A DNA stretch of 5,778 nucleotides from Verrucomicrobiota bacterium. GTDB taxonomy: Bacteria; Verrucomicrobiota; Verrucomicrobiia; Opitutales; UBA2995. The stretch covers positions 1 to 5,778 of the forward strand of contig JAPUIL010000334.1 in NCBI GenBank assembly GCA_027297085.1, in the 5' to 3' direction. The translations under genes were made by a program, and so were the position numbers. Of this stretch, positions 1 to 5,778 are shown in pieces; position 1 is the first letter of the stretch, and each line of letters begins with the position of its first letter. A model generated the notes under the pieces. It worked only from the letters and a program-made list of their open reading frames with translations. It was not told where the DNA came from and ran no database searches.

Positions 1-1746
1 CTCAAACGACTCACTTTCAAATTTCGCATCTCCTACGACATGAAGTTGGGACAGCGGCCTCCTGGTTCCGATTCCCACGCTACCCAGGGTGACGAGTGAT
101 GTCATCAGCTGCTTGGTCTCAATATCGAAAATTACCATCGATTGGCTTCCTCCGATGACCAGGTTCGTGCCAGTGAGACTCATGCCATAAGCGCCTCCGA
201 GTTGCATGATGCCACCGGCACCATTTTCAATCCGCTGTGCGATCCGCGGTAACCCCGGATCGGTTATGTCATACAAAGTCAAGGTTGATTCGGACCGATC
301 CGTTACTACAAGAAGGTTCTGGAAGAAAACGGGAGTCTCAGCACCTTCACCACCAACGCTCTCACCATTCTGGAATTCCGCCAGCTTTATGGGATTGGCT
401 GGTTCGGTAACGTCGACCAACGTCACCATGTCGGAAACGTTGCCCAGGATTGCAAGCAAGTTTCCGGAAAGGGCAAGACCATCGGTCCCTGCCAAGCCAC
501 CATATCCTCCCTCGTTATTAACAAGTGCCGCCAGAAGACTTGGGTTGGTTGGTTCGCTGATGTCCACCACTGTCACTGCCGCGTTGGACCATGCGCCAAT
601 ATAAAGTTCGCTGCCGGAAATTAAGGCAGACACGGGTCCATTGAGGTTATTGAAACCAAATTGCCCGTTGATAATCTCAACCAATTTTGAAGGTGAAGCA
701 GGATTGGAAATATCGGCGATGGTTACAGCATCGTCGAACTCCGCGGTGATGGCTAGAAGGTTGCCAGCAACGGCTACGCCCATAGCACCGCCCAGGTTGT
801 TCCACCCTGCCTGATTATCGATCAATTCTACTAATTTTGCCGGATTAGCCGGATCACTGACATCCGCTAATGTCACTGTACTTTCGTTCCTGGAACTGAT
901 TACAAGCAAATCGCCGGAAAGCGCAACACGACGCACACCCGACATTCGATCGAAACCATTAATACCATCACGGATTTGAGATAGGACGATTGGTGTCTCA
1001 GGATCACTGATATCTACCAGAGTGACTGCGCTGCCGGATCGGGACGCAATCGCCACCAGATTGCCAGAGGCGGCCACACTTTCGTTACCCGTGAAATTTA
1101 CGAAGTCTCCCGTTTTATTTGCGACTTCAAACACGAGACCTGCTGTGTGAACTTCTATATTGGGTCCTGATGTAACCTCCAAACCTGCCTGAGGATCGTC
1201 CGTTCCCACACCTACCAGGCCATTGTCTTTGACGGTCACCACACCGGTGTCCGAGCCGTCGGGAGTACCCAAATGATTAACTGCACCTGTGGCAATCTTT
1301 GAGGAAGTCACTGCACCATCCGCCAGCATTTCACCGGTAATTGATCCCAATGGGACCGTCATGGCTTCCAGCGCCTTCAGGGCATAGGGAGTCGCCGAGA
1401 TTCTTTGGCGCGGAGACAGGGTAGTAAATTCATCTGTGCTGTTTCCCGGCCTCACGGCAAGTTCCAGATAACGGTCGGAACCGTCGAATACAGTTCCAAA
1501 ATCAATTGTCACAGTAAACAAGCCTCCTGATACTTCCACGTCCTCTGCTGTGAATGGAGAACCAACCGGAGAACCGTCAACTGCGGCGTCAAACAACCGG
1601 AATTCGAAGTCATGAGATCCCGAAGCCGGTAAACCGTTACCAGTCAGACTGCCCTGGTAAGTGAAGGCTGTGGTCTGCGCATGGGCGGTAAGCCCAAAGC
1701 TCAGTGTTAAAAAACAAACAAGCAGGAGGATATTCTTAATGTCCAT
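1..1746 (-). CDS. Large secreted fibre-like protein with LVIVD beta-propeller, C-terminus missing
   Basis: There is no stop in this frame from the ATG at 1746 to the window edge, giving 582 codons of a longer protein. Residues 1-23 form a signal peptide: MDIKN, a hydrophobic run, then a likely cleavage after AHA (residues 21-23) before QTT. Residues about 25-125 resemble the N-terminal region of PVC surface proteins annotated as tail-fibre-like (FTYQGSL near 28, then LSPRQRISATPYA near 110-122). A short GVGTDDP motif lies near 180. Residues about 224-545 carry seven LVIVD-type repeats (VTLVDISDPxxP), probably one beta-propeller. After it comes VGIGTRRP...LHVVGDA (about 557-574), a motif typical of bacterial and phage fibre proteins, so more fibre-like sequence probably follows off the window. 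The start at 1746 is preferred because the signal peptide begins there. An in-frame ATG at 1794 would add 16 residues; neither start has a clear ribosome binding site. The likely location is the cell surface or outside the cell. The ligand is unknown. Confidence 0.88.
   Translation of the reverse strand, partial: MDIKNILLLVCFLTLSFGLTAHAQTTAFTYQGSLTGNGLPASGSHDFEFRLFDAAVDGSPVGSPFTAEDVEVSGGLFTVTIDFGTVFDGSDRYLELAVRPGNSTDEFTTLSPRQRISATPYALKALEAMTVPLGSITGEMLADGAVTSSKIATGAVNHLGTPDGSDTGVVTVKDNGLVGVGTDDPQAGLEVTSGPNIEVHTAGLVFEVANKTGDFVNFTGNESVAASGNLVAIASRSGSAVTLVDISDPETPIVLSQIRDGINGFDRMSGVRRVALSGDLLVISSRNESTVTLADVSDPANPAKLVELIDNQAGWNNLGGAMGVAVAGNLLAITAEFDDAVTIADISNPASPSKLVEIINGQFGFNNLNGPVSALISGSELYIGAWSNAAVTVVDISEPTNPSLLAALVNNEGGYGGLAGTDGLALSGNLLAILGNVSDMVTLVDVTEPANPIKLAEFQNGESVGGEGAETPVFFQNLLVVTDRSESTLTLYDITDPGLPRIAQRIENGAGGIMQLGGAYGMSLTGTNLVIGGSQSMVIFDIETKQLMTSLVTLGSVGIGTRRPLSQLHVVGDAKFESESFE
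112..1077 (-). repeat. Seven tandem LVIVD repeats encoding a probable seven-bladed beta-propeller
   Basis: The conserved strand reads VTLVDISDPETP at 241, VTLADVSDPANP at 291, VTIADISNPASP at 341, VTVVDISEPTNP at 391, VTLVDVTEPANP at 441, LTLYDITDPGLP at 489 and a degenerate MVIFDIETKQ at 537. The first four intervals are exactly 50 residues (150 bases), the last two are 48. Each unit also has an upstream SGNLLAI-like strand and most have a glycine-rich loop (NGFDRMSG, GWNNLGGA, GFNNLNGP, GYGGLAGT). Seven units match the usual seven-bladed propeller fold. That the repeats form a closed propeller is inferred from the count and spacing. Confidence 0.82.
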
Positions 1747-1833
1747 ATTGATTGAATTCGCTGAGGATTCGAAATGAGTGATAATGGGAACCATGATGTT
1801 TGAAATACTAAGGTTAATGTACTTCCTTTTGTT

Positions 1834-1859
1834 GAGAGCTCTCGATCTACTCGTACGAG
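1834..1859. promoter_or_regulatory. Pair of 10-bp palindromes, possible operator
   Basis: Two perfect palindromes, gagagctctc (1834-1843) and ctcgtacgag (1850-1859), sit six bases apart with centres 16 bases apart, about 90-115 bases upstream of the LVIVD protein's start. Position and symmetry would suit binding of dimeric regulators. The two differ in sequence at the centre, which argues against two copies of one site, and short palindromes also occur by chance. Confidence 0.22.
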
Positions 1860-1976
1860 AATGTGATGGTGTTGCTACCGAATAGAAGAGTGTACAAACG
1901 GATCAGGTCTGCTTATGAGACCATTCTCCTATGGCTAATGGAAAAATCAAGTAAAGAGAGAGGCAGTGAATATCTT

Positions 1977-2160
1977 CGCCCTAGTTTCGCCACCCCGGAG
2001 CAAGCCCTCGACCAACGTCGCCTGCCGCAAGCAGCAGCGGGGCATCACGGCTACCGAAGCCCGTAAGGCGACAGGACCACAAGAGCCCAACCAACGCCTC
2101 GCGCTTCCGGGACTCGATGTACCGCAAGATTAAGCGACGCAGCAAGCTAGGGGAATGAAC
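1977..2160. other. GC-rich island, possible remnant of a foreign gene
   Basis: By hand count, 1981-2160 holds 113 G or C in 180 bases (63%; 68% in the first 60), while the 60 bases on either side hold 25 in 60 (42%) each. All three plus-strand frames are interrupted or change character within the island. Stretches look protein-like in different frames, for example CRKQQRGITATEARKATG in one and FRDSMYRKIKRRSKLGE in another, as expected of a frameshifted remnant. A minus-strand frame stays open for about 57 codons but has no start in a sensible place and no known motif. I do not recognise the family. It could also be a structured RNA or a fragment of a mobile element; no terminal inverted repeats were seen. 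Confidence 0.3.
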
Positions 2161-2207
2161 CCAGAGTTGCGATGCAATCTTGAACCGGAATTTGTGAGAT
2201 TAAAAGC

Positions 2208-2230
2208 CTATCTCAAGGTTATAGAGATAG
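2208..2230 (-). terminator. Weak candidate terminator after the 93-residue gene
   Basis: A perfect 7-bp stem (ctatctc at 2208-2214, gagatag at 2224-2230) encloses a 9-base loop. Read on the minus strand it is followed by GCTTTTA, a short T-run. It lies about 67 bases beyond the stop codon of the small gene. The stem is AT-rich and short, so efficiency is doubtful. A second hairpin at 2254-2271 is nearer the gene but has no T-run. Confidence 0.3.
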
Positions 2231-2296
2231 TCCTTCCTGATCCTGATAGTAGGCCTGCCTTTTCGGGTAGGAAAGAATCGTAATTCCTTCAATCAA

Positions 2297-2578
2297 CTAA
2301 GGGGTGAACTCGACCAACATCCGCATGGTGTCAACCTTCAGTCCATCTTCCTCCATAGCTTTGTTTACCTCGTCGGCCTTCATGAATTCCTGGAATGTCG
2401 CCATATCTGTTATGTCCAGAATCAAACCCGTCGAATTGGGGTTATCTGGGTTGTGAAAGGTTAAGGCTTTTAGCCCAATCTTGTCGAACATCTCGTGCCG
2501 ACTTTCCGCTCCTTCCCGCCAACCTTTTGTCCAATGCTCTCCATTGTTAACCTCGTGGAATACTATCATCGTTGTCAT
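2297..2578 (-). CDS. Small predicted dimeric alpha/beta-barrel protein (antibiotic monooxygenase / DUF3764-like fold)
   Basis: This encodes 93 residues without signal peptide or membrane segment, so it is probably cytoplasmic. The order of elements reads beta (TTMIVFHEV, 2-10), helix (HWTKGWREGAESRHEMFDKIG, 15-35), beta (LKALTFHN, 36-43), beta (TGLILDIT, 50-57), helix (about 58-79) and beta (VDTMRMLVEFTP, 82-93). That is the ferredoxin-like pattern of dimeric alpha/beta-barrel proteins such as antibiotic biosynthesis monooxygenases, YciI-like and DUF3764 proteins. Members include small oxygenases, isomerases and proteins of unknown role, so no reaction is assigned. The ATG at 2578 follows CGGGAAAGTGT, a weak purine-rich ribosome site. 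The same frame is open upstream to 2803, but that extension overlaps the conserved end of the DUF1080 gene and is rejected. The gene begins 59 bases after the DUF1080 stop, with no strong terminator between, so they are probably co-transcribed. Confidence 0.78.
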   Translation of the reverse strand: MTTMIVFHEVNNGEHWTKGWREGAESRHEMFDKIGLKALTFHNPDNPNSTGLILDITDMATFQEFMKADEVNKAMEEDGLKVDTMRMLVEFTP

Positions 2579-2637
2579 ACACTTTCCCGTGTAATTGTTA
2601 TTTTTTGGGGTTGTCGAATAATTTAAGTAAAATTGCT

Positions 2638-3669
2638 CTACAGCTCTTGCGCCCAAATATTCCGGAACTGGATCTTGTGACTGTGATCCTGCAATTGAAG
2701 GCGTCCTCGCGTGCCCGACTCGGGCTTCATTCTTCCAGCCTGGGAATTGGATGTTGTGCCTTTGAGAGCAAACTGGTGCTGAACCAATTTCCCATTGTGC
2801 CAAACCGAAATAACTGCGTCATCGACCTTGTTGCCCTCGGCATCCATGCGCATGCGCTTGAACTCAACGTCGAAAGTCTGCCACACCCCTGGTGCCCAAC
2901 ACATATTCACCTGCGGTGGGGATTGTTTGTAGAGGGCTCCACATTCGTTCCACATGCCTCCCAGTCCATAACTGTCGAGTATCTGCACTTCATAGCCACC
3001 GGGAACAAAGAAACCACTGTTTCCGCGGTGCTGCTCCCGACCGTTTGGCTCATAGGGCAACTTAAACTCCAAATGCGCTTTGCAGTCTCCGAAAGTCTGA
3101 CGCGTTTCGATCGAGCCACCCTTATCATTATTCTCCTTTTTGGGAAAAATTTCACAGTAGCCATTTTTTATTTTCCAAGTAACAGACTCACCATTTGCAT
3201 GTTGCCATGCGTCCAGATTGGATCCATCGAACAAAACAACGGCTCCGGTGGGTGGCTCCAGTCCCTCGGTTGGTGACACGCGGTGTAGGCGCTTCAGCGC
3301 GAAAGGTGTATCAAAATCCTTACTACGTTTGATCCCCTTAAAGGAATCTGCCGTAATCTCCCCAAGGAACCCATTGTTATCGAAAGTCAGCTTGCCGTCC
3401 TTCCAGGCTGCATAGGTTTGCACCAGGTAAGCCGCCCGCTTGTCGAATTCCTCCATTATCTGAATTTCATAAAAATCGTCACCCAGGCCAATTACCCTAG
3501 CCACCAAGCCAGGATTGTTTTTGGCGTTTCCGTCTTTCTTAGGAGCATCCACCCAACCGCCTTGCCAATCCCCCATAAAAGGTGGAATCGGTTCGTTAGC
3601 GTTTAAGAAAGAGCCCAAAATAAATAGGCTTAGAAGAACTGCAGTAATTTTAAAGTATGTATATTTCAT
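2638..3669 (-). CDS. Exported DUF1080 (3-keto-disaccharide hydrolase-like) protein
   Basis: This encodes 343 residues. Residues 1-24 are a signal peptide (MKYTYFK, a hydrophobic core, cleavage likely after LNA before NEPIPP), so the protein acts in the periplasm or outside. Residues about 28-135 form a beta-rich N-terminal domain starting FMGDWQGGW; I do not recognise it firmly. Residues about 143-343 are a DUF1080 / PF06439 domain, a concanavalin-like beta-sandwich: VVLFDGSNLDAW (145-155), HRGNSGFFVPG (214-224), YEVQILDSYG (226-235), CGALY (243-247) and the family-typical ending GRLQLQDHSHKIQFRNIW (322-339). Characterised relatives hydrolyse 3-keto-glycosides; many are uncharacterised, so the activity is inferred. 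The start at 3669 is chosen for its signal peptide. An in-frame ATG nine codons upstream is possible. The frame stays open to 3906, but that stretch crosses a REP-like repeat and is not protein-like. The gene is divergent from the sulfatase, suggesting a shared glycan-degradation role. Confidence 0.9.
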   Translation of the reverse strand: MKYTYFKITAVLLSLFILGSFLNANEPIPPFMGDWQGGWVDAPKKDGNAKNNPGLVARVIGLGDDFYEIQIMEEFDKRAAYLVQTYAAWKDGKLTFDNNGFLGEITADSFKGIKRSKDFDTPFALKRLHRVSPTEGLEPPTGAVVLFDGSNLDAWQHANGESVTWKIKNGYCEIFPKKENNDKGGSIETRQTFGDCKAHLEFKLPYEPNGREQHRGNSGFFVPGGYEVQILDSYGLGGMWNECGALYKQSPPQVNMCWAPGVWQTFDVEFKRMRMDAEGNKVDDAVISVWHNGKLVQHQFALKGTTSNSQAGRMKPESGTRGRLQLQDHSHKIQFRNIWAQEL

Positions 3670-3726
3670 AGGGTAATTTTGAATAGATCTCATTAAGAGA
3701 GGTTTCGGCTGTAGGATGCAAGTTCG

Positions 3727-3756
3727 GTTATACAAGGTGTAATTTTGATGCGTGAA
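3727..3756 (-). promoter_or_regulatory. Candidate sigma70-like promoter for the DUF1080 gene
   Basis: On the minus strand TTCACG (3756-3751) and TATAAC (3732-3727) are separated by 18 bases, and the -10-like box is 57 bases ahead of the chosen start. The -35-like box matches the consensus at only four of six positions and promoter consensus in this group is not well defined, so this is a weak call. Confidence 0.25.
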
Positions 3757-3804
3757 AAGGTGACAAGTATTCGAGGTCTTTTTCAATCTCATAACTATCG
3801 AAGA

Positions 3805-3882
3805 GGTAGGGCAAGAGCGTCCTTGCTCTGCCGCCATTAATTGCCAGAAATACACAGGGCAGCGGGACGCTGCTGCCCTACC
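3805..3882. repeat. REP-like element: two hairpins in inverted arrangement
   Basis: The element starts with ggtagggca (3805-3813) and ends with its exact reverse complement tgccctacc (3874-3882). The left arm folds as GGCA-(A)-GAGC / GCTCTGCC (3810-3832, 8 pairs with one bulged A). The right arm folds as a perfect 8-bp stem (3856-3863 with 3872-3879). The two arms are imperfect inverted copies: both contain a GCGTCC core when read outward-in from ggtagggca. This is the architecture of paired REP sequences (BIME-like), usually spread by RAYT transposases and found between genes. It lies between divergent promoters. Copy number elsewhere cannot be seen in this window. Confidence 0.6.
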
Positions 3883-3900
3883 CGACACACAGGCACCTTG

Positions 3901-3948
3901 TCCCACGAATTTGGAACTTCTACTGTGGGAGGTAGCTTGCTGCCGATG
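3901..3948 (+). repeat. Second REP-like sequence with a GTGGGAGG head
   Basis: tcccac (3901-3906) and gtggga (3925-3930) are inverted copies. Directly after comes GGTAGC-TT-GCTGCC (3931-3944), a 6-bp stem with one G-T pair and a two-base loop, then gatgg. The string tgtggga plus a short hairpin plus GAT strongly resembles the head-and-stem layout of REP sequences described in Pseudomonas and other bacteria. It is a different sequence from the neighbouring element at 3805-3882. The assignment is by resemblance only. Confidence 0.45.
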
Positions 3949-4109
3949 GTTAATTCAATTGAGGGGTTAGAATGCCCCGCATTTTTTATTACACCCGTTA
4001 TACATTCTTCGACCGAATCAGCCTTGAACCCGCGACAGACCCTTGCAGAATTATTTTCCTCCTCAAACGGAGCACTCAAAATACTTCAGCCAAGAAGACA
4101 CAATATACC
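3949..4109 (+). other. Upstream region and probable leader of the sulfatase gene
   Basis: This AT-richer stretch should contain the sulfatase promoter, but no convincing -35/-10 pair could be chosen; ttatac near 3999-4004 is a possible -10. A short hairpin, AATGC-CCC-GCATT (3971-3983), is followed by TTTTATT and looks like a minimal intrinsic terminator on the plus strand. With no plus-strand gene upstream it could only matter as a leader attenuator or be chance. The start codon at 4110 is preceded by AAGAAGA at 4092-4098, a weak and distant ribosome-site candidate. Confidence 0.3.
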
Positions 4110-5778
4110 ATGATCCAGTATACCCGATTATTTCTATTCCTTTCCCTACTCTGCTTCCCGCTCATTCTGTCGGCAGCAGACAAACCCAATATCCTCCTCA
4201 TGATGACCGACGATCAGGGTTACGGCGATATGAGTGGCCATGGAAACCCCGTTCTAAAAACGCCTCATCTGGACCGGCTTGCTGAAGAAAGCACTGAGTT
4301 TACCCAATTCACCGTCTGCCCGAATTGTTCCCCTACCCGCGCCGGACTCATGACCGGACGTTACAACTACCGCACCGGAGTCACCGAAGTTGTCCGGGGC
4401 AACTTCATGATGTTTTCCGACGAGGTAACCATTGCAGAAATACTCCGGGATGCCGGGTACCGCACAGGCATTTTCGGTAAATGGCATTTGGGCGACAATT
4501 ACCCCATGCGCCCCACCGATCAAGGATTTGAAGAAGCCCTGGTTCATAAGGCTGGAGGCATTGGCCAAGCAGCAGGTCCAGCCGGCAACAAATACTTTGA
4601 TCCTATCCTGGAGCACAACGATGTCTCCAAGAAATATCAAGGTTACTGCGACGATCTATTCACCGACGCCGCCATGGAGTTTATCGAACAGAAAAGTGAT
4701 AAACCGTTCTTTACCTATCTGGCCACCAATCTGCCGCATTTTCCCTTAGTTGTGAGTGACAAGCTGGCCGACCCCTATCGGGCCATGGGCGAACACGAAC
4801 ACAATGCAGTGACCTTCGGCATGATCGCCAGCATCGACAACAATGTGGGTCGTATCCTGGCTAAACTGAAAGAGCTGGGCCTAGAGGAAAACACCATTGT
4901 TATTTTTATGTCTGACAATGGTCCCCGCACCCGCAGAACAAAAAACGACGTCTATCCCGATCGTTATGTAGCCAATTTACGAGGAACCAAAACCAGCAAC
5001 TACGACAATGGCATACGAGTTCCCTTTTTCATTCGTTGGCCAGGGAAGTTTCCCGCAGGAAAAAAAATCGATACCATAGCGGGTCACATCGATGTGTTAC
5101 CTACACTACTGGATGCCTGTGGAATTCCCAAACCGCAAAGTGTCCAGATGGATGGCGTTTCCCTTGTTCCACTCATTTCTGGAACTCCGGCCAACTGGAC
5201 AGAACGCACTTTGTATTATCAATGGCATGCTGGCCCGATTCCTTTTCAATACGTCCACTTCGCCGCACGCGGCCAACGCTACAAACTCATCGCTCCCCAC
5301 GACAATCCGCACGGTTACAATCAACCACCTGACTCACAGGAGAAAAAGCGTATTCTGGATACGCTAGAACTCTACGATATTCAAAAGGACTCGAGCGAAA
5401 TCAAAAACTTGGCCAGAAGCCATCCCGAGATCGTTGAAAAAATGTTGGCGGATTATGAAGACTGGTTCGGTGACGTAACTCGCGAACGAAATTATTATAT
5501 ACCGGAGAGAATCCAAATCGGCACTCCCCATCAAAAGAAAGTAATCCTGTCCCAGTTCGATTGGCGGGGATCTCAAGAAAACGGCGGTGTTGGCCATTGG
5601 TATTTGAAAACCAATGACACCGCTAATTATCGTATTACTTTTCATTACGACAAAACTTCCAATGGAGGCGAAGCCCATATCCGCTACGAGGGAATAAAAT
5701 TCGAACAACGCGTCAAACGTGGATCCTCAAAAGTCGTTTTCAATTCAGTAAATCTCCCCGCCGCCAAAGGCCGCTTCG
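4110..5778 (+). CDS. Exported family S1 (arylsulfatase-type) sulfatase with C-terminal beta domain, 3' end missing
   Basis: There are 556 complete codons with no stop before the window edge. Residues 1-22 are a signal peptide (hydrophobic run 7-20, cleavage near LSAA before DKPN), so it acts outside the cytoplasm. It hydrolyses sulfate esters. The signature CSPTRAGLMTG starts at Cys73, the residue converted to formylglycine. By comparison with human arylsulfatase A the other active-site residues are all present: Asp34 and Asp35 (TDDQGYGD), Arg77, Lys124 and His126 (GKWHLG), His210 (LPHFP), Asp269 and Asn270 (SDNG) and Lys294 (GTK). The usual EGG.R motif after that lysine is DNGIR (299-303). 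The core ends near LYDIQKD...NLARSHPEI (421-440). Residues about 466-556 add a beta-rich extra domain (LSQFDWRG, GVGHWYLKT, YRITFHYD) like the carbohydrate-binding-type tails of some PVC sulfatases. It is divergent from the DUF1080 gene. The substrate is probably a sulfated polysaccharide; the subfamily is not assigned. Confidence 0.93.
   Translation, partial: MIQYTRLFLFLSLLCFPLILSAADKPNILLMMTDDQGYGDMSGHGNPVLKTPHLDRLAEESTEFTQFTVCPNCSPTRAGLMTGRYNYRTGVTEVVRGNFMMFSDEVTIAEILRDAGYRTGIFGKWHLGDNYPMRPTDQGFEEALVHKAGGIGQAAGPAGNKYFDPILEHNDVSKKYQGYCDDLFTDAAMEFIEQKSDKPFFTYLATNLPHFPLVVSDKLADPYRAMGEHEHNAVTFGMIASIDNNVGRILAKLKELGLEENTIVIFMSDNGPRTRRTKNDVYPDRYVANLRGTKTSNYDNGIRVPFFIRWPGKFPAGKKIDTIAGHIDVLPTLLDACGIPKPQSVQMDGVSLVPLISGTPANWTERTLYYQWHAGPIPFQYVHFAARGQRYKLIAPHDNPHGYNQPPDSQEKKRILDTLELYDIQKDSSEIKNLARSHPEIVEKMLADYEDWFGDVTRERNYYIPERIQIGTPHQKKVILSQFDWRGSQENGGVGHWYLKTNDTANYRITFHYDKTSNGGEAHIRYEGIKFEQRVKRGSSKVVFNSVNLPAAKGRF

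Larger units (their letters stand above)
1747..2296. other. Intergenic region without a convincing gene
   Basis: These 550 bases lie upstream of the LVIVD gene and downstream of the 93-residue gene. The longest plus-strand frame (1863-2066, 67 codons) has no recognisable domain, no ribosome binding site and no neighbour that would support it. Identifiable contents are two adjacent palindromes (1834-1859), a GC-rich island (1977-2160), a perfect 7-bp hairpin (2208-2230) and a 6-bp hairpin with one G-T pair (2254-2259 with 2266-2271). The promoter of the LVIVD gene should be in the left part, but no convincing -35/-10 pair could be picked. Confidence 0.6.

Noticed and set aside
206..604. Plus-strand open frame of 132 codons
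   Set aside because: It is antisense to the LVIVD repeats and mirrors their periodicity; no independent evidence of coding.
1863..2066. Plus-strand open frame of 67 codons
   Set aside because: It has no domain, signal or ribosome site, and it runs from AT-richer DNA into the GC-rich island and stops within it. Better explained as chance or part of a decayed sequence.
2579..2803. N-terminal extension of the 93-residue protein up to 2803
   Set aside because: It overlaps the conserved C-terminal end of the DUF1080 gene in another frame and does not fit the compact alpha/beta-barrel fold.
2572..3276. Plus-strand open frame of 234 codons
   Set aside because: It lies opposite the DUF1080 gene, whose minus-strand frame has a clear family match; the plus-strand translation has no recognisable motif.
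3670..3906. N-terminal extension of the DUF1080 frame up to 3906
   Set aside because: It would place a non-protein-like segment encoded by the REP-like hairpins ahead of a clear signal peptide.
3805..3948. CRISPR array
   Set aside because: There are only two unlike hairpin elements, with no regular direct repeats or uniform spacers.
3971..3987. Intrinsic terminator on the plus strand
   Set aside because: The stem is only 5 bp with a 3-base loop and no plus-strand gene lies upstream to terminate, so it is only mentioned in the leader description.
4254..4640. Minus-strand open frame of 128 codons, and similar antisense frames at 5106-5324 and 5364-5708
   Set aside because: All are opposite the well-supported sulfatase reading frame and have no recognisable features.

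Overview
The window looks like part of a bacterial chromosome from the PVC group, most likely a marine or other aquatic Verrucomicrobiota member, with Planctomycetota or Lentisphaerota as alternatives. This is an inference from gene content: an exported arylsulfatase, an exported DUF1080 (3-keto-disaccharide hydrolase-like) protein and a fibre-like surface protein with LVIVD repeats. Start codons mostly lack clear Shine-Dalgarno sequences, which fits but does not prove the assignment. No phage, CRISPR, tRNA or rRNA genes are seen.

Layout, left to right. (1) 1-1746, minus strand: the N-terminal 582 codons of a large secreted protein that runs off the left edge. It has a signal peptide, a tail-fibre-like N-terminal region, a probable seven-bladed LVIVD beta-propeller with an almost exact 50-residue period, and then a second fibre-type 'VGIGT..P...LHV' motif. 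(2) 1747-2296: a gap of 550 bases with no convincing gene. It holds two close 10-bp palindromes near the left gene, a sharply GC-rich island (about 1977-2160) that may be a decayed foreign gene, and weak hairpins downstream of the next gene. (3) 2297-2578 and 2638-3669, minus strand: a two-gene unit, with the exported DUF1080 protein first and then a 93-residue protein predicted to be a dimeric alpha/beta-barrel. (4) 3670-4109: a divergent intergenic region holding two different REP-like hairpin elements. (5) 4110-5778, plus strand: an exported family S1 sulfatase with a complete set of recognisable active-site residues and an extra C-terminal beta-rich domain, cut by the right edge.

The sulfatase and the DUF1080 protein are divergent neighbours, both exported, and both of types common in polysaccharide-degrading loci of PVC bacteria. 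A plausible joint role is removal of sulfate from, and attack on, a sulfated glycan in the periplasm or outside the cell; the substrate cannot be read from the sequence. The LVIVD protein could be an adhesin or surface-display protein, but it is separated by the gap and need not belong to the same function.
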